NCBI GenBank assembly: GCA_910588565.1
Contig: CAJUPF010000046.1
Location: 1-26,433, forward strand
DNA length: 26,433 nt
DNA from: an uncultured Lachnospiraceae bacterium
GTDB taxonomy: Bacteria; Bacillota; Clostridia; Lachnospirales; Lachnospiraceae
Direction of reading: 5' to 3'
Under the pieces are notes generated by a model. It did no database searches, was not told where the DNA came from, and saw only the letters and a list, made by a program, of their open reading frames with translations. The translations under genes were made by a program, and so were the position numbers. Shown piece by piece: positions 7,927-16,769 of this stretch; the first letter of the stretch is position 1; every line of letters begins with the position of its first letter.

Positions 7927-9258
7927 ATGAACAAGGATTTGACAATCGGAAAACCGGAAACTGTGTTATGGCAATTCTGCCTTCCGCTGTTTGGAAGCAT
8001 TATATTTCAGCAGCTTTACAACATCGCGGACAGTCTGGTGGCTGGCAAATTCATTGGGGAAAACGCACTGGCTGCCGTAGGCAACAGCTATGAGATTACG
8101 CTGATTTTTATTGCATTTGCATTTGGATGTAATATGGGATGTTCTGTAATTGTATCTCAGCTGTTTGGCGCAAAAGATTATAGCCGGATGAAAACTGCAG
8201 TGACAACAGCCGGAATCTCCAGCGCCATTCTCTGCGGCGTATTAATGCTGATTGGAATTACAGCCTGCGGGCAGCTGCTGCAGATGATTCAGACGCCGGC
8301 GGAGCTTTTTTCCGACTCAAAGCTGTACCTGGATATCTATATCTGGGGACTGCCCTTTGTCTTCTTCTACAATATTGCAACAGGTATTTTCTCCGCTCTG
8401 GGAGATTCCAAAACCCCGTTTTATTTTCTCGCAGCCTCCTCTACTTCCAATATCGCTGTAGATATCTTATTTGTAAACGTATTTGATATGGGAGTTGCAG
8501 GCGTTGCATGGGCTACGTTTCTCTGCCAGGGAATCAGCTGTATTCTGGCCGTATGCGCAATCTGGAAGCGGCTGAAAAGTTTTCAGGCAAAGAAAAAAGC
8601 TCCCCTCTTTGACCGGGAGCTTCTGAAACGGATTACTGCGATCGCCGTTCCAAGCATTCTGCAGCAGAGTTTTATCTCTGTGGGAAATATTATGATCCAG
8701 GGTGTAATCAACGGCTTTGGAGCCCCGGTCATGGCTGGTTATTCCGCTGCCGTAAAGCTGAATAATCTGGTGATAACGTCTCTGTCCACGCTGGGCAACG
8801 GCGTTTCCAATTACACGGCCCAGAATATCGGCGCGGGAAAGCTGCAGAGAATCCGCTCTGGTTTTCATGCCGGACGCAAGCTGGTCTGGCTGCTCTGCCT
8901 GCCGCTCTTCTTGCTGTACTTCTTTGCCGGACGCATTGTCCTGCACTTGTTTCTGGATCACCCGACCGCAACCGCCATACAGACAGGCGTCGCCTATCTG
9001 AGGATTCTCTCGCCGTTTTACTTTATTATCTCTGTCAAACTCGTTGCAGACGGCATTCTCCGGGGAGCCGGACTGATGAAACAGTTTATGTTGGCTACCT
9101 TTGTCGATTTAATCCTGCGTGTCCTGCTGGCCTTTCTTCTGTCTAAGACTACGCTTGGCGCAACCGGCATCTGGTGCGCATGGCCGATTGGATGGAGTAT
9201 TGCGGCTGTACTGTCCCTTATCTTTTATCACAGAGGGCCATGGAGCAAACCATCATAA
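7927..9258 (+). CDS. MATE family efflux transporter
   Basis: A 443-residue integral membrane protein of the MATE family, normal length for the usual 12 membrane helices. It begins MNKDLTIGKPETVLWQFCLPL, then shows the family pattern FQQLYNIADSLVAGKFIGENALAAVGNS and, in the second half, the matching IAVPSILQQSFISVGNIMIQG. MATE proteins export cationic compounds using a Na+ or H+ gradient; the substrate cannot be read from sequence. AAGGA at 7913-7917 supports the start. It is divergent from the broken MATE gene but only distantly similar to it, so it is not a recent duplicate. Confidence 0.93.
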   Translation: MNKDLTIGKPETVLWQFCLPLFGSIIFQQLYNIADSLVAGKFIGENALAAVGNSYEITLIFIAFAFGCNMGCSVIVSQLFGAKDYSRMKTAVTTAGISSAILCGVLMLIGITACGQLLQMIQTPAELFSDSKLYLDIYIWGLPFVFFYNIATGIFSALGDSKTPFYFLAASSTSNIAVDILFVNVFDMGVAGVAWATFLCQGISCILAVCAIWKRLKSFQAKKKAPLFDRELLKRITAIAVPSILQQSFISVGNIMIQGVINGFGAPVMAGYSAAVKLNNLVITSLSTLGNGVSNYTAQNIGAGKLQRIRSGFHAGRKLVWLLCLPLFLLYFFAGRIVLHLFLDHPTATAIQTGVAYLRILSPFYFIISVKLVADGILRGAGLMKQFMLATFVDLILRVLLAFLLSKTTLGATGIWCAWPIGWSIAAVLSLIFYHRGPWSKPS

Positions 9259-9289
9259 TTTGCCATAGTATTTTCACTGTTCCAATTCT

Positions 9290-9324
9290 GTCTGCATCTG
9301 CGCCCTGGTTACGCAGATGCAGAC
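9290..9324. terminator. hairpin between convergent MATE and pRiA4b-like genes
   Basis: A perfect 13-base stem, GTCTGCATCTGCG (9290-9302) with CGCAGATGCAGAC (9312-9324), closes a nine-base loop in the 87-base gap between two converging genes. There is no immediate U tract on either strand, so it may work as a bidirectional but atypical terminator. Confidence 0.65.
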
Positions 9325-9345
9325 GGAAAGCTGAACTGTCATTTT

Positions 9346-10092
9346 TCACCGGACTTTCTTATCTGGCTCAAAACACTCCGGATAAGACACGCTCCCTTCA
9401 TATGCGCAGACGCCCATACGCGGTGAATTGCATACTGGGAGCATATATTCATAAACAGAATCATCCTGCCCCTCTTCTTCGCGCCCTGCCTGCAGACATT
9501 CCTCACACCAGAATGGTTTTTCATCAAACATGCCATCGGACATTACCCACTGTGCCGGATTCGTCCCACATTGGGAGCAGAGAATCTCAGGCGGCTGGTT
9601 CCTGGATAATATGGTCACCGCTTCCGGCACAAAAGCGCCTGTCCGGTGGCTCTGAACCTTTATCGCCAGTTCTGTCGTCGATCCAAAATCATATTCATAC
9701 CGGATCGTCATGCCAGGAGCAAGGATTTTTTTCAGCTTAATATCCATATCTTCCGACGGTTCATCACAGAAAAAATCCGCATCAGGAGCAGAATCATACT
9801 GTCTCCCGTCAATCGTAAACGAGCTTAGATGACCGCAGCATTCCAGCCAGATATCCCGGAGAAAATCATCCAAATCTTCCAGTGTTGCCGTGTCCTTTAT
9901 CTCTGCCGCAATCCAGTAATCGCTGTTATACCAGCCTGAAATAAACAGCTGAAAATAACCGCAGCGCCGCTTTGAGGGTTCCTGTTCCAATAGACGCGTT
10001 CTCTCTTTACAGGAAGAGAGATGCCGCGTTATTCCCGCCCTTGTGTACTCTTTCCCACAATATTTACAAAATCCTTTTGTCTGAGATGCCAT
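9346..10092 (-). CDS. pRiA4b ORF-3-like protein with zinc-finger-like ends
   Basis: A 248-residue cytoplasmic protein. The centre (about 45-160) resembles the plasmid pRiA4b ORF-3 / IS1096 passenger-type domain, seen in YFQLFISG, LEDLDDFLRDIWLECCGHLSSF and YEYDFGSTTELAIKV. The N-terminus has a C2H2/C2HC-like finger (Cys9, Cys12, His24, Cys28). The C-terminal part has a second possible zinc site with CxxC pairs at 172/175 and 196/199. The domain's function is not established, and I assign none. The start is clear: GGGAGGT (10099-10105 on the - strand) lies six bases upstream. It stands alone, with no transposase nearby. Confidence 0.8.
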   Translation of the reverse strand: MASQTKGFCKYCGKEYTRAGITRHLSSCKERTRLLEQEPSKRRCGYFQLFISGWYNSDYWIAAEIKDTATLEDLDDFLRDIWLECCGHLSSFTIDGRQYDSAPDADFFCDEPSEDMDIKLKKILAPGMTIRYEYDFGSTTELAIKVQSHRTGAFVPEAVTILSRNQPPEILCSQCGTNPAQWVMSDGMFDEKPFWCEECLQAGREEEGQDDSVYEYMLPVCNSPRMGVCAYEGSVSYPECFEPDKKVR

Positions 10093-10214
10093 ATATCTAC
10101 CTCCCTAGTTATTGCATAATCATTTGATATTGTCACAGTTATGTCTGTTTTATTCAGTATGCTGTTTCCTGGCAAGATCATCCCTGAAGAACACAGTCAA
10201 AATGCCTGTTTTTC

Positions 10215-10600
10215 TTATTTTACCCAAACTGTAAGCTTTGCTTTTTTCTTATTAAAAGATGTTACCGTAACCGTTGTTTTTCCTTTTTTTATGCTTTTAC
10301 TTTACCAGACGCAGATACACTGGCTACATCCTTGTTGCTGCTCTTATACGTAATCCTGTTGCCGACCGTATTCCCTGGCAGTTTCACCTTAATCTGGAAT
10401 GTTCTGCCCTTCTTCGATACCGCGGCAGCCCCCGGCTTGCTGCTGGTAAATTTACAGCTCTTATCGGATGCGTTTTCAGGTAAAACAAATGCCTGCAGGG
10501 TAATTTTTTCTTTTACTCCAAGCGTAAGCTTATTCTGATCTTGCCTTTCCATAACGGCGTTTTCTGGTTTTATGATATACAATCCATTGTGCAAAATCAA
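10215..10600 (-). pseudogene. decayed partial copy of the GH43 protein's Big_2 tail
   Basis: This is a relic of the 3' end of the adjacent GH43 gene. It reads LTLGVKEKITLQAFVLPENAS, like the third Big_2 domain of that protein, and then jumps after SKKGR to TFQIKVKLPGNTVGNRITYK, matching the fourth. About 47 residues between them are lost. A TAA at 10289-10291 replaces an Ile codon after SGKVKA. The same frame then continues (KKGKTTVTVTSFNKKKAKL) to the matching final stop at 10215-10217. Within the TFQIK segment 32 of 37 residues agree with the neighbour. There is no signal peptide or catalytic domain. It begins just past the neighbour's terminator, so a local tandem duplication followed by decay is likely. 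Confidence 0.82.
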
Positions 10601-10688
10601 TAGTTTTTCCCTATTTTAAACATGTATTGTCGGATAAATTGTTGTTTTTTGCACTGGCATCAGTTTGTCCTCCTCTTTGCTATAACTT

Positions 10689-10729
10689 ACAGGGGGAGAT
10701 ATGGCTGAGTCTGCCATATCTCCCCCTGT
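10689..10729 (-). terminator. terminator hairpin of the GH43 gene
   Basis: A perfect 17-base stem (ACAGGGGGAGATATGGC and its complement) with a seven-base loop lies 20 bases past the stop codon. It is very stable, but is followed by TAAGTTATAG rather than a clean U run. Confidence 0.75.
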
Positions 10730-10748
10730 TTGGACTGCCGCTGCTTTT

Positions 10749-13700
10749 CTATTTTACTTTAACTTTAAGCTTCGCTTTCTTTCCATTGAACGTTGTTACG
10801 GTAATGGTTGCGTTTCCTTTCTTGATTGCTTTTACTTTGCCAGATGTGGATACGCTGGCTACTTTCTTATTGCTGCTCTTATACGTAATCTTATTGCTGG
10901 CAGTATTCTTTGGAAGCTTCACTTTAATCTGGAAGGTCTTCTTTTTCTTAAGATTTACTTTCGTCTTATTCAGTGTAATCCTCTTTGGCGCCGCTTTTAC
11001 GGTAATTTTGCATTTTGCAGTCTTACCGCCCGCTGTTACCGTAATGGTGGCCGTGCCTTTTTTCTTGGCTGTTACAACGCCCTTCTGTGTTACTGTGGCA
11101 ACTCTCTTGTTGCTGGTGCTGAATTTCACCCTATTATCCGTTGCATTGGCTGGCTGAACAGCTGCCTGGATCGTAAATTTCTCTTTTACCCCAAGGATTG
11201 CCTTGGTTTTGTTCAGTTTCACACTGGTTACGGGTACTTTCGTCGTCGTGTCTGTTCCCGGATCTGCTGCGGCGTCCTTGCTGACTGTTACAGTACAGGA
11301 TGCGCTCTTTCCATTTGCCGTTGTAACTGTAATCGTCGTCTCTCCGGCTGCATTTGCGGTTACAACGCCATTTGCTACAGTCGCTACATTTTGATTGCCG
11401 GATTTCCAGGTCAGTGTTGTTACTGCGCCAGCAGGCTGTACGGTTGCTTTTAACGTTGCGGTTTCTTTGGCTTTTAATGTAAGCATTGTCGGATCCAGGC
11501 TCACAGAGGTCACTTCAACGGGCCCCCCTCCTGTGGTTTTCTTCTCCACTGTTACTACACATGCCGCTGTTTTTCCATTGACGCTTGTAACTGTAATATT
11601 CGCTCTTCCTTCTGCTTTTGCAGTTACAACACCATCTTCATCAACGGTTGCAATCGTTTCCTTGTCAGATGACCAGCGCAATGTCTTATCAGTTGCATTC
11701 GCAGGCGCTACAGCTGCCTGCAAAGCTGCAGTTTCATCAACTTTTAATGTCAGAGACTTTTTATCCAGGCTGACTGACTCTACATGTATCACCTGATCAT
11801 TCGCTGCCTGAACCGCTCCAACGCCTTCTAACGTAGGCGTGATAATCATTTCGCCATTCTCATCAAAAAAGATTTCATCGATACAGGTTTCACGGTGTTT
11901 TCCATATCCGTCTGCACTTGTGAAAATACCAAGCGGAGTATAGAATCTATGGTATGCCATAAAATATCTGTCGTTTCCGCTCTCATCCTTAATATGCAGT
12001 ACAGACTGATGTCCGGTTCCCAGCATTCCTTTGCTCTCATCTTTGCTTAAGAGGTTCTTTTTCTTTAATGTAACGCTTGCAGTCCCGTCTGCCTGAAGTA
12101 ATGTCTCACTCGTGCCATAATTTACATGGTAATTCGGGCTGTTCGCATCATCACAGGTCCATGTCCAGTGATAAATTCCGTCTTTCTTTGTCACGATTAC
12201 AGACTCACGGAAATCTGTCAGCCCGTTAATCCGCTTAAGCGTGCCTTCTTTGATGCTCATCATGTCATCGTTTAATTCGGCGATAGCTGCGCTTCCATTG
12301 CCAAGCAGGATGTATGATTTTCCATCATCATCCGTAAAAATAGATGGATCAATCGCCTGGCCCACGCCTGCGCCTGCACTGTCGCACATTGCTTTTGTCA
12401 CAAGCGGCTCTCCCTTATCGGTGTACGGGCCCGCCGGATGATCTGCAACGGCAACGCCCACCTGAGATGCTCCGCTGGAATCTTTCCCACAGTAATAGAA
12501 ATAGTATTTATCATTCTTTTTCTCAATAGTCGGAGCCCATGCGCTTCCTTTCACTGCCCATGGAGATTTGGCAATCTGCACGCCCTTATCATTAAGGCCT
12601 GGGTTGTCATTGGCAAGCTGCATAATAATGCCTTCATCTGTCCAGTTCACCATGTCCGGAGAAGAAAATGCATGGAACACATCGCCGCTCCAGCTCGGAT
12701 AGCCATCTGTTGTCGGATAAATCCAGAATTTGCCGTCAAAATAGTCGATATCCGGATCTGCATACTGTCCGGGGAGTACCGGATTGTTACATAGAATCGG
12801 TTTCTTTACTGTGTAGGTTTCTGTTTTGGTTCCTTCATTATCATTATAAGAAATTGTAATTTCTGCATCACTGCTTAAATCCATTGTTCCTGTAAATGCT
12901 TCCTGCCCTGCCGTCACAACTGCATTATCCGACAATGTGTTCAGTGTAACAGGAACTGCTGTAAGATCCGCTCCCTTTCGCAGATATGAAGTAATTACCT
13001 TGTTCTCACGATCGATAGACGACAATATTGCCGTATGATCATCCGTTCCACGGTACTCCAAAGCTGTCTCGCGATCTGGCGCAGTGCCAATTGTGACAGA
13101 TTTTAACATTGGAACCTTGCCCAGAACATCCGCAACAATCTCTTCTTTGCTCAATTCCCGGTTATATACTACAAAATTATCAAAGCTGCCTTTAAAATAA
13201 GCATCATCATAGAAAGATTTCCCCAGATAAGCAAGCAAATCCGTTCCCATAGCAGATGTCAGAATACCCGTATTTGCATTTTCTGAAACAAGGCTTCCAT
13301 CCAGATAAAGCTTCATTTTCTGACGGTTTATTACAATCACTACTTTTTGCCAGGTTCCTGTCACAGCTCCGGTTCCTGATACTTCTTTTTCACTGCCCCA
13401 GCTGTTTAATGTGGCTGCATTGCGTACTTCAGTTCCCCTTATACGCAGGAAATCATAAATCGTACTGTTTTTACCATAGGTGAACGTGAAGAAATTCCCA
13501 CTGTCTTTTTCCGATTTTACATCCATGGATATCGTCATAACATTTTTATTATCGAAAAATCCTTTTGGAATTTCTGCGTAACCGCCGTTTGCCCCATCCA
13601 GTTTTAATACATTGCTCTTAAGTTCTTCATCATAAACAACTGCCGCGCTTCCATAAAGCGTTCCATTGTCTGCTTTTTCATCTCCCAATCCCTTGTCTGT

Positions 13701-15872
13701 AATAGTTCCCGCTTCCGTTTCCTCTTCAAAATCATACCGTAAAATGGGTTCCTCTACCGGATCTTCCACCGGCGATTCGGTATCTTTATATGCTTCGAGA
13801 ACACGGGCTTCTTCTGCCTCTGACAAACGCACTACCGTTCCATGCCGGAATCTTTCATCAAAGCTGGCGTCTGCCTCTGTTACCTTTGTAGTTCCCAATG
13901 TTGCAAGGTCATCTGTCACAAAAGCTTTGTATCCGCTGTTATCACCCATCATGCACCAGGTTCCATCCGGAAGCTGATATACAGTAAAGCCTTCTCTTCC
14001 GTCAAACCCTGCGTCACTGCTCTTGCTTCTTGTCACAAGGCGTTTCCAGGAGCCATCGGGCGTACTCTGCGCTTCTCCCTTTCTGACATCCAATACATCT
14101 TCTGTGTCCAGGGTATCGCTGACGTCAATAACCGTATTCCAGTCAGAAGTTGAGAAACGGTAAAATTTACCATTGCTTTTTACAATAGAAGAATCAATAA
14201 TATTTACTTCACTTCCTGAATCCTGGTCTTCGCTCAGCCATACCTTCGGTTCTGAAAATGTATTAAAATCCCTTGTACGGCATACATAGACGCGAAGAGC
14301 ATTCTCTTCTGTGCCCGCTTTTGACTTATCTCTGGATGACCAGTAAACCACATAATCCCCTGTTGTATCGTCATATATTGCCTCCGGAGCCCAGATACAT
14401 CCTGCATTTTCAAAGCCTGCGTACACAAGGCGAGGCTCACTCCAATTTACCAGATCCGTAGATTCCCAGACAACGAGATTCTGGCTTGCACTTAGCTGAT
14501 TCCAGCCGCTTCCTCCGGCGCCGCCGCCTTCCGCATGAAGATCGGTGCCAAGAATCCAGTATCTGTCACCTTCTGCGGAGCGGATCAGATGCGGATCACG
14601 CACTCCTAAATCACTGCCCGCTCCGCTGTTTTCCAGAACCGCCTGCGCAACTCCATCTACTTTGTTCAGCTTGTTCCATGCCAGTCCGTCTTCACTGTAA
14701 CCAAAGAACATCTTCTCATAGCCGTCCTGTGTCCCAAAATGAGCCCAGAGATATCCGGCTGTATAATCTGTATCTAAGTTCTCCGGCAATGGCTGAACCT
14801 TAACGGTAAACTCTTTAACCCTGCTCTTTCCGCCATATGCCAGTGTAGCAGTCAGATGAACTTCTTCCTCTTTGCCGCCTGCTGCAGGACGATGTACAAT
14901 TCCTCCGTCATACAGGCCGCTGTCTGCTGTACCTGCCTCTACTATGGCTGTCTTATCAGACGTCCAGGTAATATCAGAGCCATTAGATCCCTTTTTGATC
15001 AAAGAAAGATTTCCCCGTACATCATCTGCGTTCAGAATCTTCAGGGCATCATAATCATTCTGCAATGTCTGATTTACCAGCTGCTCTTCTGTCGCTGTCG
15101 TAATTGAAAGTTTTGGCGCATTCACGCCCGCATTCTGATCATACACAAAAAATCCGCCAACTACCGTCTGAAGACGGAAAATCGCATGAGACTCTCCCGC
15201 TTCAATCGCTGCTTTCACCCACTCTGTCACATCAAACGTGATTTTCTGATCCTGTGCTGTGTAATTATGGTATTTAATCCATCCATCACCATAGACGGTC
15301 TTATCCTTGGCATAACCATCTTTTGCCGGAAACGTTGCTCCTGGGGCATTTGAGGTCAAATCATCTGCCATGCCATTAAATTTATCCGCCGCCACTTGAA
15401 ATATGGCCGCTTTCGTCTCTGTACCGTTGCTCAGCCTGTCATTGCCATCGAAAATGGTAATTTCAAGCTGCGCACTGAGCTGTGCGCCTGATTCAATGTT
15501 GCTTTTTTCCGGCAGATCAAACGCCATAGCCGCCACGCGGGCGCTGCCAACATTTTGATCCCCTTTTCCTGTCTCGCCATCTACAAAAGCCGCTGCCTTT
15601 GCACTGCCTGTAGCCGATTTCTCATTTGTTCCGATTAAATGAGCCTTGCCTCCGTCTGTTCCCGTCTTAACTGATTCCGCTCCTGCCCTTACAAACTTAA
15701 CACAAGGCTGTTCCATTGTCACTGGCAGTTCTGACGTCACTGCCACCGTCTCGGTTCCTCCGGCTGCCGCATCCCCTTCCCCGGCTGCTCTTACCGCCGA
15801 TGAAGGAAGCGCCGTTACTACCATAGCTGCCGCTAAAAACGCCGCCAGATATTGCTTCACATTTTTCTTCAT
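10749..15872 (-). CDS. secreted two-domain GH43 glycosidase with DNRLRE, LamG and Big_2 modules
   Basis: A 1707-residue extracellular enzyme, probably acting on arabinose- or xylose-containing polysaccharide. Order: signal peptide (1-30); DNRLRE/CBM96-like domain (about 45-258); an atypical Ig-like spacer (262-362); GH43-like propeller 1 (366-690), with candidate triad Asp426 (RDPHLI), Asp560 (IDSSIV) and Glu627 (REGFTVYQL); LamG-like domain (710-905); GH43 propeller 2 (1026-1356), with clear Asp1039 (QYADPDI), Asp1175 (AIDPSIF) and Glu1223 (FRESVIV); then four Big_2 domains (about 1362-1445, 1451-1531, 1546-1626, 1628-1707), the last two very Lys-rich. No LPXTG is present. AAGGAGG at 15880-15886 sets the start. 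The exact bond cleaved cannot be read. The sensor operon lies directly upstream. Confidence 0.92.
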   Translation of the reverse strand: MKKNVKQYLAAFLAAAMVVTALPSSAVRAAGEGDAAAGGTETVAVTSELPVTMEQPCVKFVRAGAESVKTGTDGGKAHLIGTNEKSATGSAKAAAFVDGETGKGDQNVGSARVAAMAFDLPEKSNIESGAQLSAQLEITIFDGNDRLSNGTETKAAIFQVAADKFNGMADDLTSNAPGATFPAKDGYAKDKTVYGDGWIKYHNYTAQDQKITFDVTEWVKAAIEAGESHAIFRLQTVVGGFFVYDQNAGVNAPKLSITTATEEQLVNQTLQNDYDALKILNADDVRGNLSLIKKGSNGSDITWTSDKTAIVEAGTADSGLYDGGIVHRPAAGGKEEEVHLTATLAYGGKSRVKEFTVKVQPLPENLDTDYTAGYLWAHFGTQDGYEKMFFGYSEDGLAWNKLNKVDGVAQAVLENSGAGSDLGVRDPHLIRSAEGDRYWILGTDLHAEGGGAGGSGWNQLSASQNLVVWESTDLVNWSEPRLVYAGFENAGCIWAPEAIYDDTTGDYVVYWSSRDKSKAGTEENALRVYVCRTRDFNTFSEPKVWLSEDQDSGSEVNIIDSSIVKSNGKFYRFSTSDWNTVIDVSDTLDTEDVLDVRKGEAQSTPDGSWKRLVTRSKSSDAGFDGREGFTVYQLPDGTWCMMGDNSGYKAFVTDDLATLGTTKVTEADASFDERFRHGTVVRLSEAEEARVLEAYKDTESPVEDPVEEPILRYDFEEETEAGTITDKGLGDEKADNGTLYGSAAVVYDEELKSNVLKLDGANGGYAEIPKGFFDNKNVMTISMDVKSEKDSGNFFTFTYGKNSTIYDFLRIRGTEVRNAATLNSWGSEKEVSGTGAVTGTWQKVVIVINRQKMKLYLDGSLVSENANTGILTSAMGTDLLAYLGKSFYDDAYFKGSFDNFVVYNRELSKEEIVADVLGKVPMLKSVTIGTAPDRETALEYRGTDDHTAILSSIDRENKVITSYLRKGADLTAVPVTLNTLSDNAVVTAGQEAFTGTMDLSSDAEITISYNDNEGTKTETYTVKKPILCNNPVLPGQYADPDIDYFDGKFWIYPTTDGYPSWSGDVFHAFSSPDMVNWTDEGIIMQLANDNPGLNDKGVQIAKSPWAVKGSAWAPTIEKKNDKYYFYYCGKDSSGASQVGVAVADHPAGPYTDKGEPLVTKAMCDSAGAGVGQAIDPSIFTDDDGKSYILLGNGSAAIAELNDDMMSIKEGTLKRINGLTDFRESVIVTKKDGIYHWTWTCDDANSPNYHVNYGTSETLLQADGTASVTLKKKNLLSKDESKGMLGTGHQSVLHIKDESGNDRYFMAYHRFYTPLGIFTSADGYGKHRETCIDEIFFDENGEMIITPTLEGVGAVQAANDQVIHVESVSLDKKSLTLKVDETAALQAAVAPANATDKTLRWSSDKETIATVDEDGVVTAKAEGRANITVTSVNGKTAACVVTVEKKTTGGGPVEVTSVSLDPTMLTLKAKETATLKATVQPAGAVTTLTWKSGNQNVATVANGVVTANAAGETTITVTTANGKSASCTVTVSKDAAADPGTDTTTKVPVTSVKLNKTKAILGVKEKFTIQAAVQPANATDNRVKFSTSNKRVATVTQKGVVTAKKKGTATITVTAGGKTAKCKITVKAAPKRITLNKTKVNLKKKKTFQIKVKLPKNTASNKITYKSSNKKVASVSTSGKVKAIKKGNATITVTTFNGKKAKLKVKVK

Positions 15873-15986
15873 CCCTTTTCCTCCTTAATAAAATATTTTT
15901 ACATTATAAAATATTTTAATATTTTTTGCACACAATCAACATGTAATATTTTCGTTTTTTTGGTAATTTTTTCGGGATGAAATAAT

Positions 15987-16005
15987 TTTGTATAATTTGT
16001 ATAAT
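15987..16005. repeat. AT-rich tandem TTTGTATAAT pair upstream of the GH43 gene
   Basis: TTTGTATAAT occurs at 15987-15996 and again at 15996-16005 (nine-base period), inside the very AT-rich 161-base gap between the response regulator and the GH43 gene. The gap must hold the GH43 promoter if that gene is transcribed alone. I found no convincing -35/-10 pair there, which would fit activator-dependent expression. Whether the repeat binds the neighbouring AraC-type regulator is speculation. Confidence 0.35.
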
Positions 16006-16033
16006 TTTATTCTACAATTTTTGGTTAAAAAAC

Positions 16034-16765
16034 CTATATATTTTTCCGAAATTTACTTGGTGAAATCCCAATATTTTTTTTAAATACTTTTGTAAAATAA
16101 AAATAGTCCTGATAGCCCGTCTGCTCTGCAACCTGCTGTACCGACAGAGATTCATCCAGCAGAAGTTCCTTCGCTTTCTCCAAACGCCTTGTCGTAATAT
16201 AATCCGAAAAAGGCATCGTAAGCTCCGCCTTCAGCATTGCGCTTAAATGACTGATACTGACGCCGTATTCCTCCGCCAGATCCGTCAGCGTAATGCTTTC
16301 TGTATAGCGATCCTGGATTTCAAGCATTACCTGCTCAACCACACTCTGGCTCCCTTTTTTCTGCAGCAGCTCTTCGTTCTTCTGCTCAGGCTCTCCCAGT
16401 TTTACTGCAATCCGGCTTAGTACATCATTCATTTTCTCCTGCTCCACTGGTTTTAGAAGATAGTCAAACGCCCCAAGCCTGCAGGCTCTCTGCGCATATT
16501 CAAATTCTGCATACCCGCTGATATAGACAACCGCTATATCAACTTCCTTTTCCGCCAGTTTTTCCAGAAGTGTCAGTCCGTCAAATCCCGGCATACGGAT
16601 ATCCGAAAACAGCACCTGCGGCCGCTTTTTCTCAATCTCTGCCAGCGCGGTTACACCATCGTTTGCTTCTCCGGTTATTTCAAACGGGAGGCCCGATTTC
16701 TCTATCAGCTTTCTGATTCCAACTGCAACCCACATTTCATCATCTGCAATAAATACCTGATACAT
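16034..16765 (-). CDS. YesN-like response regulator (REC + AraC-type HTH)
   Basis: A 243-residue cytoplasmic two-component regulator. The receiver domain (1-120) has acidic residues ADDE (7-10), phosphoacceptor Asp55 in LFSDIRMPG and Lys105 in LLKPVE. The C-terminal AraC-type double helix-turn-helix (about 145-243) includes LTDLAEEYGVSISHLSAMLK and VAEQTGYQDYFYFTKVFKK. I start it at 16765, where GGAGGAGA lies nine bases upstream; the longer frame to 16828 runs into the kinase gene. It begins four bases past the kinase stop. The nearest likely target is the GH43 gene just downstream, by family habit and position (inference). Confidence 0.93.
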   Translation of the reverse strand: MYQVFIADDEMWVAVGIRKLIEKSGLPFEITGEANDGVTALAEIEKKRPQVLFSDIRMPGFDGLTLLEKLAEKEVDIAVVYISGYAEFEYAQRACRLGAFDYLLKPVEQEKMNDVLSRIAVKLGEPEQKNEELLQKKGSQSVVEQVMLEIQDRYTESITLTDLAEEYGVSISHLSAMLKAELTMPFSDYITTRRLEKAKELLLDESLSVQQVAEQTGYQDYFYFTKVFKKNIGISPSKFRKNI

Positions 16766-16769
16766 ATTC

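Noticed and set aside
7927..9258. The two MATE genes as a recent duplication
   Set aside because: The proteins differ throughout and share only general family patterns, so they are old paralogues or independent acquisitions.
9346..10092. Insertion sequence carrying the pRiA4b ORF-3-like gene
   Set aside because: No transposase, no terminal inverted repeats and no target duplication are visible around it.
10627..11796. Long + strand frames (up to 250 codons) opposite the GH43 gene tail
   Set aside because: They are antisense to a well-supported gene; their length comes from the biased Lys/Thr/Val codons of the Big_2 repeats.
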